Assembly: GCA_905250885.1 (NCBI GenBank)
Contig: CAJNOQ010000008.1
Location: 57,190 to 121,189 of the forward strand
Length of the DNA stretch: 64,000 nt
Direction: 5' to 3'
From: Didymodactylos carnosus
Taxonomy: Eukaryota > Rotifera > Eurotatoria > Philodinida > Philodinidae
How positions within the stretch are numbered: position 1 is the first letter of the stretch; every line of letters starts with the position of its first letter. Positions 38,101 through 53,100 of the stretch are shown one piece after another. The notes under the pieces were generated by a model, which was not told the DNA's origin, searched no databases, and worked only from the letters and a program-made list of their open reading frames with translations. The position numbers were made by a program, and so were the translations under genes.

Positions 38101-41100
38101 TAGTTCAATGTTATTGTGTAAGTTTATCATTTTAAATCAAATATTTTATTCAAATAATTTTTATCTATTCATTATTTAGCTCGTCCATCATTGCGTGGTT
38201 CATCTCCATTAGATGTTGCATGTGCCAGTGTCATGGATAATAATGAACTGGCCTTAGCATTACGTGAATCACATTTAGAAAAAATAGCATCTTATTTATC
38301 ACGTTGTGGTACAACAAGAAATGAAGAATTATTTTTACAAGGTTATCATGATATTGGATGGGATCCTGTTGAAGGAGAACGATTTTTAGATTTTCTTAAA
38401 TTTTGTGTTTGGGTTAATGGTAAGTTTGTGTTAAAAATTTAATAATTAATAATAAAATTGAAATATATTTTCTTTGGTTTTTTTAAGGTGATACTGTCGA
38501 AGAAAATGCTGATTTAGTTGTACGCTTATTAATACGTCGTCCAGATTGTTTGGGACCAGCATTACGTGGTGAAGGTGGTGGTCTATTAAAAGCCATTAAA
38601 GAAGGTATTGCACAATCGTTATATATAGCACGAAGGTAAAAATTATTTATTATTTATTTTATGGTATATAATAATATTTATCTTTTTTACTAATTGAAGA
38701 CAAAATGCGAATGATCCTTTGATACAATCAGCTTATCAAGAAATAATGGATGATGAAAGTATGCACGGTTTAAATGATGATTAGTAAGTAAAATTCAAAA
38801 ATATAATTTACAATTTACAAAAAGTAGTACTCGGTCTGGTCAAGCGAAGATTTCCGTCTGTTATGGCGTCTTAGATCGAGATCTTGTCCGATCGTTCTAT
38901 ATTTTTCACTGTTAGGAGGTAGTAGTGTAAGTTACACTAGAAAAAAGTTCCAAAGCAATCGAACGAAATCTCGATTTATAAGGCGCCGTAATGGATGGAA
39001 AAAGAAAGGTAGACCGTTACATGACCAGACCATACTGTTAAGTAAAAAAATTGATGACATTTCATTTTCTCATTTACCTTCTAAATAAATTTAATTTACT
39101 ACTAGCATAGAACGTATAAATCTATATACTATAGTAATTATTGATGTTTGAAATACAACTTTCTTTCAAACCTTTTTCAGTAGTCGATGGTCAAAAAGAA
39201 AGGACAGGTATTATAGACACCTTTTTTTTTTTGTTGACGTTCATCTTCTTGTCTCACATGTAGTAGAATAGATTTTGTTTTTTTGTTCAATAGTTCGCAT
39301 GTTAGATGTCATTTTTTATTCTTGTAGAAATATGATCCACTCTAGTTATTGTTGTTTTTATTCTATCGTAAATCCTTTTTTCTTTAGTGATCGATTACAA
39401 GTTCGTTTACCATATGAAGATGATGAAGAATATATTGATTTGGGTGCTGCCGAATTATCATTTTATGCAATATTAGTGGAATTATTAGGACGTTGTGCAC
39501 CATCAGAAGAAACAATTAAAATGGGAAAACCAAGTGCTGTAAGAGCTAAATCAATATTAAAAAGTTTAGTATCCATGCATGATTTAGAAGGTGTACTTGG
39601 ATTAAAATTTTTATTACCAAGTAAGTTAAAATTATACAAAATAAATATATATATTGAGAATAAATATTAAAATATTAATATTTATATTTAGATGAAGAAG
39701 CGATGCCACCAGGATTACAACCAGCTCATAAAATGTCAATAATCCTATTTTTAGAACGTGTCTACGGTATACCAGATCAAGAAACATTTTTTCGTCTATT
39801 AGAAGATGCATTTCTTCCTGATATACGAGCAGCTACTATTTTGGATATGGCAGCAGCATCTGAAAGCGATATGGCATTAGCATTAAATCGTTATATATGT
39901 AACAGTATAATACCATTAATGACAAATCATGCAACTTATTTTGATGATAGCGATCATCGTTCATCATTATTAGAATCAACATTACACACAGTCTATCGAT
40001 TATCAAAATGTCGATCATTAACAAAAAATCAATTGGATACTGTTTGTGAATTTTTATTAGCATTTGCCACGTATGTATAATTTTAATATTGAAATAATAG
40101 TATATCCACCTTTCTCTTTTTAACAATCTTTTTTTGCTTATAGTACGTTGAAACCATCAATGATGACACCATTATTACGAAAATTAATTCATGATATACC
40201 TGCATTAACCGATCAAACTATTGTCCCATTAAGAGTAGGTTATTACTTTATAATAATATATTTTTTATATAAAAACATGTTTTTATTCATTACAGATGTT
40301 AACACAATGGTACGAACGATGTGGACGATATTATAGTACGAGTGCTACAGAAGAAGAAAAACGTTTAACAATGATATTATTTCAAAAAATATTTGATGCA
40401 TTAGCCTCTCGAGTGTGTAACATAATATTTTTATAGTAATACACAGCGGGCATTTTCCATAGAGCAGGCGGACATCTCGTTCTTTTTAGTTAAAAAATGA
40501 TTATTTTCGCATAATATGGTGTTATTATGCGTCAGACTTTAATAAAAGTAAAAAAACTCGAATTCAAAAAAAAAGTTTTTTTGATAAAAAAGTTCCTTAG
40601 AGGACCTTTGCCCTGAATTTTTGTCAAAAACTATTTTATTTACAAAATTGACAAATTATACATCACACAATGCAATTTTTCATACTGATTTCGAATATTA
40701 CGTTAATTTTCAATAAAAGTGTTTCTCAGCTGAGGAAAATACCTCAAAAACAAGGGTTTTTGGAAAACCTGTCGAAAAGCCTAGAAGCAAACCCGTATAA
40801 AACCGCATGCACCACGGATACTGGACATGCTAATGAACATTTTGACGCAAAAAAAATGAAATCAGACTTGCGCTAACTTGCGTGTCTCAATTATATTGAG
40901 CGCAGCGTTTTCCTCATATAACCGATTTTTCTTTACTGGATATTTCCCAAACGAGAAACCTCAGAACAAAAATTTTTACGCCATTCGATAGCTCTCCGAG
41001 ATGCATATTCTAGACTATTCAAATTACAAAAAAGAGCACTTTCGATTTTTGGCCAAATGTCCGCCTCTATGCCCACTGTGTAATATGAATAATAATACGA

Positions 41101-44100
41101 TTATTAAAAATACAATGACTTAATTTTAGGCTTATGATCCAGAATTATTTATCAAAGCATTACCATGTTTATCAGCCATTGGTAGTGCATTATCACCTGA
41201 TTATTCTTATTCAATCAATGCACAGGATAACATTGACTATGAACGAGAACGAGTGGAATTACAACGAGGATATGAACCAAATCCTGTTGATACTACGGGG
41301 TATTTATCATAAAATAATTAATAATCATTTTTTTCATCATATATTTGTATAATCTTTATTCTAGTATTACATTAAGTTCAAATCTAGAAGAATTTGTTAA
41401 AGCATATGCTGAGAGTGTACATGATCAATGGAGCTATGCCAAAGTAAGAAAAATGAATATAGATTAATAAATATTTTAAATTATATTTTTATTTGTTAGA
41501 TTGAACAAGGTTGGATATATGGTGAACAAATTAATGATAAATATCGTCAACATCCAAATATAAGACCATATAAAATGTTGGATCGAAAAGTAAACAAATA
41601 GGATTATTTGTTGAAGAATAGTGAAAGAGAAAATTGTTTTTATATCGTAGGATCATGCTAAAATTGAAGAGCCCATACGTGAAGCTCTAAAAGCAGTAGA
41701 TAAATTACAATTTCATTTGGAAAAAACAGACAGTGGTTCAACTCGTGTAGCAACAAAACCATTACAACGAAAAAAGCAAAAAGTAATGAATCTCTCTATT
41801 GATCGTTAAACTATGAAATATTTAAATTTTTTTTTTTCATTTTTATATTATTTTTTTAGGATAATAAAACACCCGATTATCTTCCAAAAGCAATGGATTT
41901 TTCTAGTATAACGTTAACAAGAGAAATGCAGGTATATAAATAAATAATAAAGTTTTCTTTGACTATTAATATTTTCATTTTTATTAATGATTATAGGATC
42001 TTTCTGAAGCATTAGGAGAGAATGCACATGAATTGTGGACACGACAAATGAAAAATCGTTTGAATGCAATTGGTAAGTAATAGTTTAAATTGAATTTTTT
42101 TTTTATTCCATTTTAGATATCTATTCTTATTTTTAGGTGGAGGTTTACATCCTCGTCTTGTACCCTATGATTTATTAACTGATAAAGAAAAACAAAAAAA
42201 TCGTAAATTTTATCAAGAATTAGTTAAATATCTTTATACATTTGGTTATCGTGTAAATAAGTATGTATAAAAGATGTTGTCATTGTTATTCTGTTGTCTT
42301 GATGTTTGTGTTTTTGTCAGAAATCTTTCGGATGATCGTAATGATACAAATATTAATAAAATAAAGTATGATTATTTATAATTATTTAGATACTTTATAT
42401 TTATTTATTTATAAATTTTTAGAATGAATAGAGAGGATGAAAATAATTTAGCATCATCTCTCTCAACACCACATACGACCGAAAAACGTTTTGCATTCAG
42501 TTTATTAGAAAAATTACTTGAATATGTTGAACGTGCTGCATACAATATGCAAAATTATAAAGAAAGTTCAAAATTTTCATTACATGAAAGTTATCGTTTA
42601 TCAACAAAAGATGTTAAATTTTTTGGAAAAGTAAATAGAATAATAATTCCAAATAGATAGATAAAAAAGATTAATAATATTTATTTTATTTAGGTAGTAT
42701 TACCTTTAGTTGAACGATATTTTCAAGCTCAACGACATTATTTTATTATGCCAGCATCATTAAAAACAGGTGTTGGTTATGCATCGGTTAAAGAAAAAGA
42801 AATGAGTTGTAGTTTATTTTGTAAATTAGCATTTTTATTACGACACAAATTTACGGCATTTGGAAATGATGTTAATATATCTGTTAGATGTTTAAAAGTT
42901 CTTGTACGAGCAATTGATGTTAGGTAAGAAGAATAACTTGCAAAAAAATAAAAATTACTGATGAAAATATTAACTTGATTTATTTTATAATCTAGTTCTG
43001 TAATGAAAAATTCACAAGAAATGGTACGTGCGTCATTGTTACCATTGTTTAATAATATAGCCGAGGATTTAAATCAAACAGTACAAAATCTTCAACAAGG
43101 ACGATATAGTCAAATTAAAGGAACATTACAACGTGGAGCAACGAGTCTATCGTACATACACATGGTACTATTACCCGTTTTGGCATCAATGTTTGATCAT
43201 TTAGGAAAAAATCAATATGGTATTGATGTATTTGAAAATGAAATACAATTAGCCGGTTATAAAATTCTAAATGCTCTATGGGTCATTGGTACACAAGGAA
43301 CAAAATTTGTCAATCGGTATAAGTTTAAAATACTTTTATTAATTAATTTTTCTCTAACTTATTCTTTATTGTAGTGAATGGATTATTGATGAATTAAATC
43401 GGTAAGTTAAATTTAAAATTTAATTCATTCAAAATATTTTTATGATTTTTTTTTTTTAGACATCGTCCATTATTAGGAGAATGTCTTAGTTCATTTGCCT
43501 CCTGTTTTCCTGTTGCATTTTTTGAACCAGAATTTAATCGTAACAATAAACATGCATCAAATATATCGCAACTATCGCCTGAGGCTCAAGATGTAATGAC
43601 AAATATTGCACAAACAATTCCACATTTAACAAAAGTCATAGCTGATATTGAAGAACATGCTGATTCCGGTTCAAAATATGAAGAGGCACCACATTTAGTT
43701 GAAGTAATATTACCCTCTGTTTGTTCATATTTACCATTTTGGTGGAATTATGGTCCACAAAAAGTCAAACAAGCAGATGAGTGAGTTCTTATCGTCTCTC
43801 ATAATTGTATTCTTATTCATCATTAATAAATGATTGATCTTTTAGTGCCAAAGTCACAAATGTGACAACGGATCATATGAATTCTGTACTAGGAAGTGTA
43901 TTAAAATTAATTAATAATAGTATTGATGCTCAAGACGCACCATGGATGAAACGTATTGCAGGTAAAGATAACTTCGGTTTGACTTATAGAAGATAGCATG
44001 TGCACTGACAGCGTTTTTATTTTTGTAGTTTATACTCAAGCGATAATATTGAATTCGTCAACAAGTTTATTAGAAAAATATTTTCTTCCGGTATCTCAAC

Positions 44101-47100
44101 GTTTGAAATTAAAAAGTGATGATTTATATTATCAAGAAGAAAATCTTAAACATGCCACACGATTAGAATCCTCCGACAGAGAAGATTTAGAAACATCATT
44201 GATGAAGGTAATAGTTGATGGATGCTTAAAACAGAACTTATATATCTTTCTTTTTGTTGTTTAAGAATTATGAAATATTAGTTCGTGATGTGTATGCATT
44301 TGGCCCATTGTTAGTTAAATATGTTGATTTACATCGTTCATATTGGTTAAAAACTGGTGATCCCTATGCCAGTGAATTATATAATAATATGGCCGAAGTA
44401 TTTTCAACATGGTGTAGATCAAAATTTTTTAAACGAGAAGAATTGAATTTTGTTACACAACATGAAATTGATAACACGAGTATGTTAATGCCAAGTACTG
44501 GTGGTTCATCCAGTTCAGCAACTGGTAGTAATGCATCATCGGCGACTGCTGCAAGTACTACTGCTGGAAGCAGTAGTGGTGGACAAATTGATATGATGAA
44601 AACTTTGGGTGGTCATGATGGTGGTGGTGGTGGCGGATCTATGCCATTAAAACAGAAACGAAAAAAACGTCGTATGGATAAAGAAAAATTTACATCACTA
44701 AGCGTTGCTTGTATGAAACGTTTGTTACCAATTGGAATGAATATGTTTGGTGGACGAGAACAAGAATTAGTACAAATGGCTAAACACAAATTGATTGAAG
44801 TAAGTTGTTCTAAGAAATTTACACATGGGATACACATAAACAAGATAAAGATCTCCAATCCTTTTCGTAGTTTTGTGTTTAGAGTGATATTTATTGCTTT
44901 TGCTACAGAACAAGGGAGGAAAGCATTAGCGATACTAGGCACTATGTAAAGCCTAATATAGTATTCATTCGCGTTCACGCTGACCACAGCACATTTTTAG
45001 CCAAATTAGAATATAACACAGCCCCGCACATAACAATAGACATCTTGGATACTCGTAAGAAAAACTGTAGTCGCTGTGCTTGCCAATATTTCCTGATACT
45101 GTTACTTTCCAGCAGAAGTTGACTAAATAAACTGTGAATACAAAAAATCTTTTACAAAAATGCTAAATGGCTTCTATCATAGAAATGGGTGCTTATAAAA
45201 TCGTGTGGGTGTGAGTGAGTGTGCGTGTGTTTTTTTTTGAGCTTTGTTATTTTTCCGCTTTATAGATGAAATTATTGGAAGACGAAAAATTAGAAAACCC
45301 AACTGAGGATCAGATGATACTTGATATAAAGGTAGGTTTATTGATTGAGGAAACCAAATGTTTTTTGGTTTTAAAAATTATATATATACAGTGGTGGCCA
45401 AAATTTTCCATACAGGCAATTCTCTTGATTGTTTCAAGTGTAACTGAATTAGAAAAAGAAAAACACCTTTTGATTAAGCTGCTATTAGCAAAAAATTCCT
45501 CACTAACTAATTCTAGTTATTTTGTATACAAAAAGTTACTTAAGAATGTTCATTGTTGATAGTTCTACGTCTGTAAGATTGTCAAAGGCACTTTTTACTG
45601 TTGATCAAGATTTTCCACATGGTTGGTAAAGTCAAAGTTTTACGGTGTCTTAGTATCGACAAAGTATGAAAACTATCTCCCTCGATAGAGGAGAAACCAT
45701 TGATAGAGCGTCTTCATGTCAATATAAAACGTGGTAATCAAACAGTTGATGTTGAACAAATCCAACTAAGCACATTATCTTACTCATTTTTTGACGCTCT
45801 TTCGCAACGTATCTTTAGAAAAAAATTTTTACCGTCATAGTAATGGAGTAGAGAGGCTATTTGATAATCCATGTCACTTTTGGCTTAAAGACAACTTTTT
45901 TCCTTGAAGATGGCAGCTGTTCGAAAATCTTTTTTTTAGTAAAATGACCCTTGGTTTTTCCTCTATTGACTGGAATAGTTTTCATACTTTGTCGATACTC
46001 AGACAGCGTAAAACTTTGACTTTACCAACCATGTGGAAAATCTTGATCAACAGTAAAAAGTGCCCTTGTCGATCTTATAGACCATCAACAATAAACATTC
46101 TTAAGTAATTTTTTGTGTGCAAATAAACTAGAGTTAATTAGTGAGGAATTTTTTGCTGAAGGCCACGTAAGGACCCCCTCCTCGGGCCACAAAACCTATC
46201 TCAGCCCAGGTAGGTCGGATCTGGACCAAACTTTCAGGAAATGTTCACCATGTCAAGGTGTGGTAACGAATTTTTTTTTGGTGTTACTTGCAGCTGTTTG
46301 TGAGAGGACATCACAACAAGGGCCGAAATTAGGCGTCTACCACGCACAGGAATGCTCATTCCAGGTAAATGATAGAGAACTCGGGCTGCTTTTGTTTTGC
46401 AGTAAACACCTATGCCTAGGAGTTGACAGAGCTCGATTTTTGAATTTCTCATTTACTGATTTCTGATACTCAATAGAACTTTTAAAGTCCTTGGAAGGTT
46501 TCTTGGAAATCCTCCTCATTTCTATAAAAAATAGAAGCATAATTTTAAAATCGGACTTTGTCAACTCCTACCTATAGGTGTTATCTACAAATCGAAAAAC
46601 AAAATTTCTTTCTCCAATGTATCGTTACCGAGAATTCCTGTGCGTGGCGAAAGCCCTGAAGCTAAAATATGGTCTTAAGAAAAACGCAAAATAAGTTTTG
46701 ATTCTGTTAAATGCGTTTTACTTAACAACTGTTTGAGCGTTATACAATTTACTGATATTTTGCTATAGGTTATCGGCCATGGCGGATTTAATGAACATGT
46801 GCGCGGCCATGTGCGACACATACGTGCGCTTATGCAATACAAGTGCAAAAAAACTCAGTTTTTCTGCTATAGGACTTCTGGAAAACTCGCTCAGAAGCTA
46901 TGAAAACCTATCCTATCGACACAAAAATTATGCCATTAGAAAATAGACACTTTGAGCTACCCAACCATGTGCTTTTCTCAAAATCAATACTTCTGACGAA
47001 AATCGGCATTTATGACCCGGGGTAGGGGGGCTCAAGGGTATCCCTCCCCTCTTTTTGGGCTTTCCGTAGAAATGCTATGAAATTAAAACTATAAGTTGCT

Positions 47101-50100
47101 AGGGCTTCGTACTTTCAGAACTGATTGGAAACTCAATGGAGCACTTTTTCGTTTTTGTTTCAAGTTTTCAACTATTGCCATTCACCAGTTTTTCAGAAAA
47201 CTCGGTTTTTCATTATGCCACATTACGACCCTCCTTAAATTTCATCCGATCGAGTTCAAAATTTTACCAGAGATACTCACGGTCATTCCGCAGAGGTAGT
47301 TTTTGGGTAATTTTTTTTGAGACCTTTCATAGTCGAGTTATAGGAAAAACACTGAAAAACGTCTCAAAAACCGAGTCTTTCAATTTTAGAAACCGTATAA
47401 GTCGGTAAAGAAAAGTCTAAAATAAAATTCCAAAAGTTACCTCTGCGATAGTGTCTTAACTACCTCTGGTAAAATTTTGAACTCGATCGGATGAAATTTA
47501 AGGCGGGTCGTAATGTGGCACAATGAAGCCCGGTAGCAGAAAAATAGTTTTTGAGAAAAAACGCATTTTGTACATAGGTCACTTTTTTCAGAGCATTTGT
47601 CGCGCTGCTTACATCTCCGCGAAAATTCATCGAAAAATTCTGTAAAATGTCTCATTGTGAAGAAAACACTTTCTTTTATCAGACTAGGTGTAAGAAAAAT
47701 TTTGCATGTACAGAAAATGAGAGAAAAGTGTATGAGACTAAAAAATTGAGTTTTTTTAGGTTTTGAAGGAAAAACTTCAAAAATCGATAACTTTTTGAAA
47801 AAAAGGTCGTAAGGTACTGGGAGTGGTCTTATTTTGTAGCGAACACTTTCCTCTACATTAGGCTATGCTCAGCTCAAAGTCCGAAATTTTTACAAAAAAG
47901 AGGGGTGGTTACCCTTAATGAGTTTACACTTGAAACAATAAAAAAGAATTATCTATATGGAAAAAATGTTGACCACCCACTAAACACAAGCATGTTTTCG
48001 ACTTTGAATATTGACACTTTTGAATGATTTCTACAAATTTCTCATACCTTGACTATTTGCTTCATGCATGCACTCCCACTATTATTATTTTTTCACAATA
48101 TTTCAATAACAAATTGTTGATACATGCTTTTTTTCGAAAACAATTAATTTAATATCACTTTTAAAGAGATATTTCGTTATTGGAATGATAGTTCTATATT
48201 CATATTTAAAGTGATCATTTCAACAAGTTAATATGTGTATGTTTTTCTAATTTAATCTTCTTCACTAAAGGCTGATCAAGAAGAAGCTGTTGAAGAATTT
48301 TTACGTGAAACATTCTACGCACAAGAACAGGTACAAAAATTTATGTCTAACACACGATATATATTGTCAATTATAAACTTTATTTAGGGTGAAATGATAA
48401 ATAAAAATAGTTGGCAAAGTTTATTATATCGAAAAATTGGTTCAAAATCCACTGGTGCTGTCGTATCTCAAGAAACATCTATCAAAAATATACTAAAAAT
48501 GGCTAAAGTTTTATTTGGCTTACATCTTGTTGATCATCCACCTACACATCGTCGTGGAACATGGCGCAAACTGATTTCATCACAACGTAAAAAGGCGGTT
48601 ATGGCTTGTTTTCGAATGGCACCGTTACATTCTGTACCAAGGTAGTATAAATAATTAGAAATTATTATATACTATCTTAAATTGCTTATAAACAACTTTC
48701 ATTTTAGACATCGTGCTATGAATATGTTTTTACGAGCTTATCGAGAAATATGGTTGGATGCTGAAGAAGATACACGAGCAAGATTAATTGAAGATTTATG
48801 TGTAAGATAAAAGATTAATTGTGCTATATATAATGAATTTTTGATTAATAATTCTATTTTTCTTAGGACGATATTAATCAGCAAGGTGATAGTGGACAAG
48901 AAATAACAACAATTAAAGAAGAGGCAGAAACTGAAACAACATCATTAACATTAACATTAACATTTAAGCCAGATTCGTTAAGACAATTGTTACAATGTTT
49001 AAATCGTTCAGCAACAGCTGAACATTTATCAATATTTAGTATCACAGATGATATTGTCTATTTATCTTATGCAACAATTATGAGCAAAGTGAGAAATAAT
49101 ATAATTAATTAATATCCTGTACTATTACTAATATGAATATATTGTTTTAGAGTTGTGTTATAAACGACGATGATGACGATGGAGGTGTAGAAGAGGCAAA
49201 ATCATTTCAGGTATAATATAAGCAAATGAATTTATTTTAAGAATCATCTAATCATTTTTGATAATTTTCTTTAGGAACAAGAAATGGAAAAACAAAAATT
49301 ATTGTACGAACAAAATAGATTGGCATTACGTGGAGCTGCTGAAACTGTGCTATTGTATATTAGTGCTAGTAAAGGTAAAAATTTTCATTTATATTTTACA
49401 AGAAACGATCCACAACACTATCCATCCTATTAATGTATATTATATAGGTGAAAACAATGACATGTTACAACGAACATTACAATTGGGCATATCATTATTA
49501 CATGGTGGAAACAGAGACGTTCAAAAGGTTGAATATTTTTTCTTTTTCTTTTACCATTTTAAAATTTAATTGAATTTTAATTTTTGGTTTTTTTTTAGCG
49601 CATGTTATCTTATCTAAAAGAAACAAAAGATGTTGGCTTTTTTACATCATTAGCATCATTGATGGCAAATTGTAGTGTTCTTGATTTGGATACATTTGAA
49701 CGTTGTATCAAAGCTGAAGTATTAGGTTAGTTAATATTAAATATCAATAAATATAGAAGAAAAATAAAGATATATTTCGTTGGTTGTTTAGGAGTAGGAT
49801 CAGAAGGAATGGCTGGTGAAAAAAATTTACATGATGCCGATTTTACTATATCATTATTTCGATTTTGTCAATTATTATGTGAAGGACATAATCTTGGTAT
49901 GTATGATAGATATACATGTCAAGTAAAATCTAATCTAAATGTATATCATTTTATTATAGAATTTCAAAATTATTTACGTTCACAAACTGGCAGTAATACA
50001 AATGTCAATATTATTATTTGTACAGTCGATTATCTACTTAGTTTGCAGGTAAACATTTTTAAAATTGTTCAAAAAAGTTTTGATATATTTGATACATATC

Positions 50101-53100
50101 TTTAAAGGAATCCATTATGGACTTTTATTGGCATTACTCTGGAAAAGAAACAGTTGATGCTCATGGAAAGGAAAATTTTTGTCGTGCTATTAGTGTGGCG
50201 AAACAAGTTTTTAATACATTAACAGAATACATTCAAGTAAGTGTGTAAATTAAAATATTTTAGTAATAAACATTAATTCTATTTTATATTTTATAACATT
50301 TAGGGTCCATGTCCTCAAAATCAGTTAGCACTAGCTAACAGTCGTTTATGGGATGCAATTGCCGGATTTTTGTATATATTTGCTCATATGCAACGAAAAC
50401 TATCACAAGTAAAACTATTGTCAAATTTTTGACTCATTTTCTATTATTCTCTATTTTAAGGACCCACTTCAAATTGAATTACTTCGTGAATTAATGAAAT
50501 TGCAAAAAGATATGATTATAATGCTTTTATCAATGTTGGAAGGTAGTGTATTTGAACTCGACTGTAATGATAGCTAAAGCAAAATTTGATTTTTTTTCTA
50601 ATTAAAACGTGTTGATATAAGGTAAAAGAAAATAGAATGATATCATTCTATCATTCTATTCATTAATATTATAAGTCTATTATACGTATGCACTAATCTT
50701 GGATATACAACGAAATGTTATTCGTAGAATCAGCTCGAAAACGATGTTATATGATTTTTTTTCTTTGCTTCTATTGAATATGAGATATAACCAATGATTT
50801 TTAGCTTCTACTCTGAATTTTTTGGCAGTGCTTTTATTAGGCTTATTCAAATGCGTCTTCATCTCAAGTGGAGAGATCTTTGTCTAGTTTTGTTGAGAAA
50901 GGGGGAAATGGAAGATCACCCTTGAGAAGAACTTATTATTTGATATTTTAGTTTAGAATACGAACGCTTTCTCAATTTCAATATAAATATAAGCGAAAAA
51001 CATCATTTTATTCTATATACAAAATATATCGTAAAATAATAAATGGTTTTAGAACAAAACTATAGATTCAGTTTGATAAAAACTTCTCTTTATTATAAAA
51101 CATATGATAATTCACCACTATGTTAATTATCTAACGATAAAAAGTATCACTTCTGAAAACAATATAGATTTTGTAATAAATATTTAGAATATATGTGTCT
51201 ATAAAACGGTCACTGAAATCTCAGTTTATATTATCTTTCCTTTTTAGGTAATGTTCTTAATGGTCCTATTGGAAAACAGATGGTCGATACTTTAATTGAG
51301 TCACAATCAAATGTTGAATTATTATTACAATTTTTTGATATATTTTTGAAAATGAAAGGTTTAACAACATCAGAAGCATTTCAAGTATGACATTTTGAAT
51401 GAAGTAGATAATATTATTTCTCTATTATCTAATCAAAATTATATTATCATTTTCAGGAATTTGATACGAACAAAGATGGATTTATTTCACCAAAAGAATT
51501 TCGTCGGGCAATGGAAGCACAAAAGATGTACACAAAGTAAGTCTATATTTTATTTTTTTAACAAAGTGTAAATAATTTGAGTGAGTTATACAACTCATTT
51601 GAAAATAATATAAATGTATGTTAAATTTGTTAAATATTTTTGTTTTTAGCCAAGATATTGATTATATTTTGATGTGTGTTGACACAAATCAAGATGGTAA
51701 AATTGATTTTATGGAATTTACGGAACGTTTTCATAATCCAGCCAAAGATATCGGTTTTAATATGGCCGTATTATTAACAAATCTTTCCGAACATATGCCG
51801 CATGACGCAAGGTATGATCGTTCATATTTTTTCATTATTAAATTTATTTTTAGTTTTTTTGTCTTTTTAATAGACTTCAACGATTAATGGATAAGGCAAA
51901 AAGTTTTCTATCCTACTTTCAAGATTATCTTGGTCGTATTGAAATTAAGGGTAGCGCTGGCTATATTGAACGTGTCTATTTTGAAATAAGAGAAGCAAAT
52001 ATTGAACAATGGAATAAAAAACATATCAAAGTTAGTAAACCGAGATTATATATATACATAATTAAAATATATACAACAATATTTTTACCTTTTCAGGAAT
52101 CGAAAAAACAATTTTTACATTTTGCGGTTAATGAAACAGATGATAAAGAAAAATTAGAACAATTTATTAATTTTTGTGAAGATACAATATTTGAAGTATT
52201 TTCTTATAAAATATCTTTTAAATTGTATAGTATAATCTATATTTTATTTTTATGTAGATGCAACATGCTTCCTCACTAAGTGGCGAAGAAGAAGATCGTG
52301 TTACACAAGTTGTTCGATTACAAACTGAAGCTGGTGTAGCTAATCAACATTCAATGACAACAGAACCAATTAAAATTGCACTTTCATTTACTTGGAGCGG
52401 TATTAAAGGTCTATTTCATATATTAAAACCCTCAACAATTCGTGCTGGTTATTTAACATTAAAACAAATGACATTAAAAGATATTGGACGAGAATTAATG
52501 AAATTATCAATTAATTTTATATGGTTTATTTTCATATTTAGTATTCATATTTTAAGGTAAAAAAAACAAAAATAAATAACTTGAAATTGAGAATAAGCAT
52601 GGTGTGTAGTGTGGTTATTTTTTCTCTACTCTAGTCTGCATGTTTTTATAATCCTTAAATTTTTAATATCAAATCGTCATTATCATCGTCTTTCGATCTT
52701 ATTTCAACGTTTTATTAAACGTTTACGATCGTTAGTTTTCATTGATAATGGTACTAACACAAATTACAAACATCATAAAAGGAAATCAATTAATATTTAT
52801 AACATTAATACAAATACTAATACTAATGCTAATAATAATAATAATAGTAATTATCACAATAGTAATACAAAAAATGATCATGATCGTTCTTATTTTTTTC
52901 ACAATTCAACAGCTTCCACTCAACAGCGATTAACAAAAATTTTTGAATTACAAAGCCAAAAATCGAAAGATTCACAACATACATCGTCTATAAAAAATTA
53001 TTATGATAATATAGAAAAAAATTTAAACAACCGGTTTGTAGTATTTTGTTATAACCAATGCATGTATTTGATGTGATTTACAATAAGTATTTTCATTGTA

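Noticed and set aside
46113-47655. Several open frames of 60-120 codons on both strands
   Set aside because: Mirror-image frames of nested fold-back repeats; no domain and no splice context.
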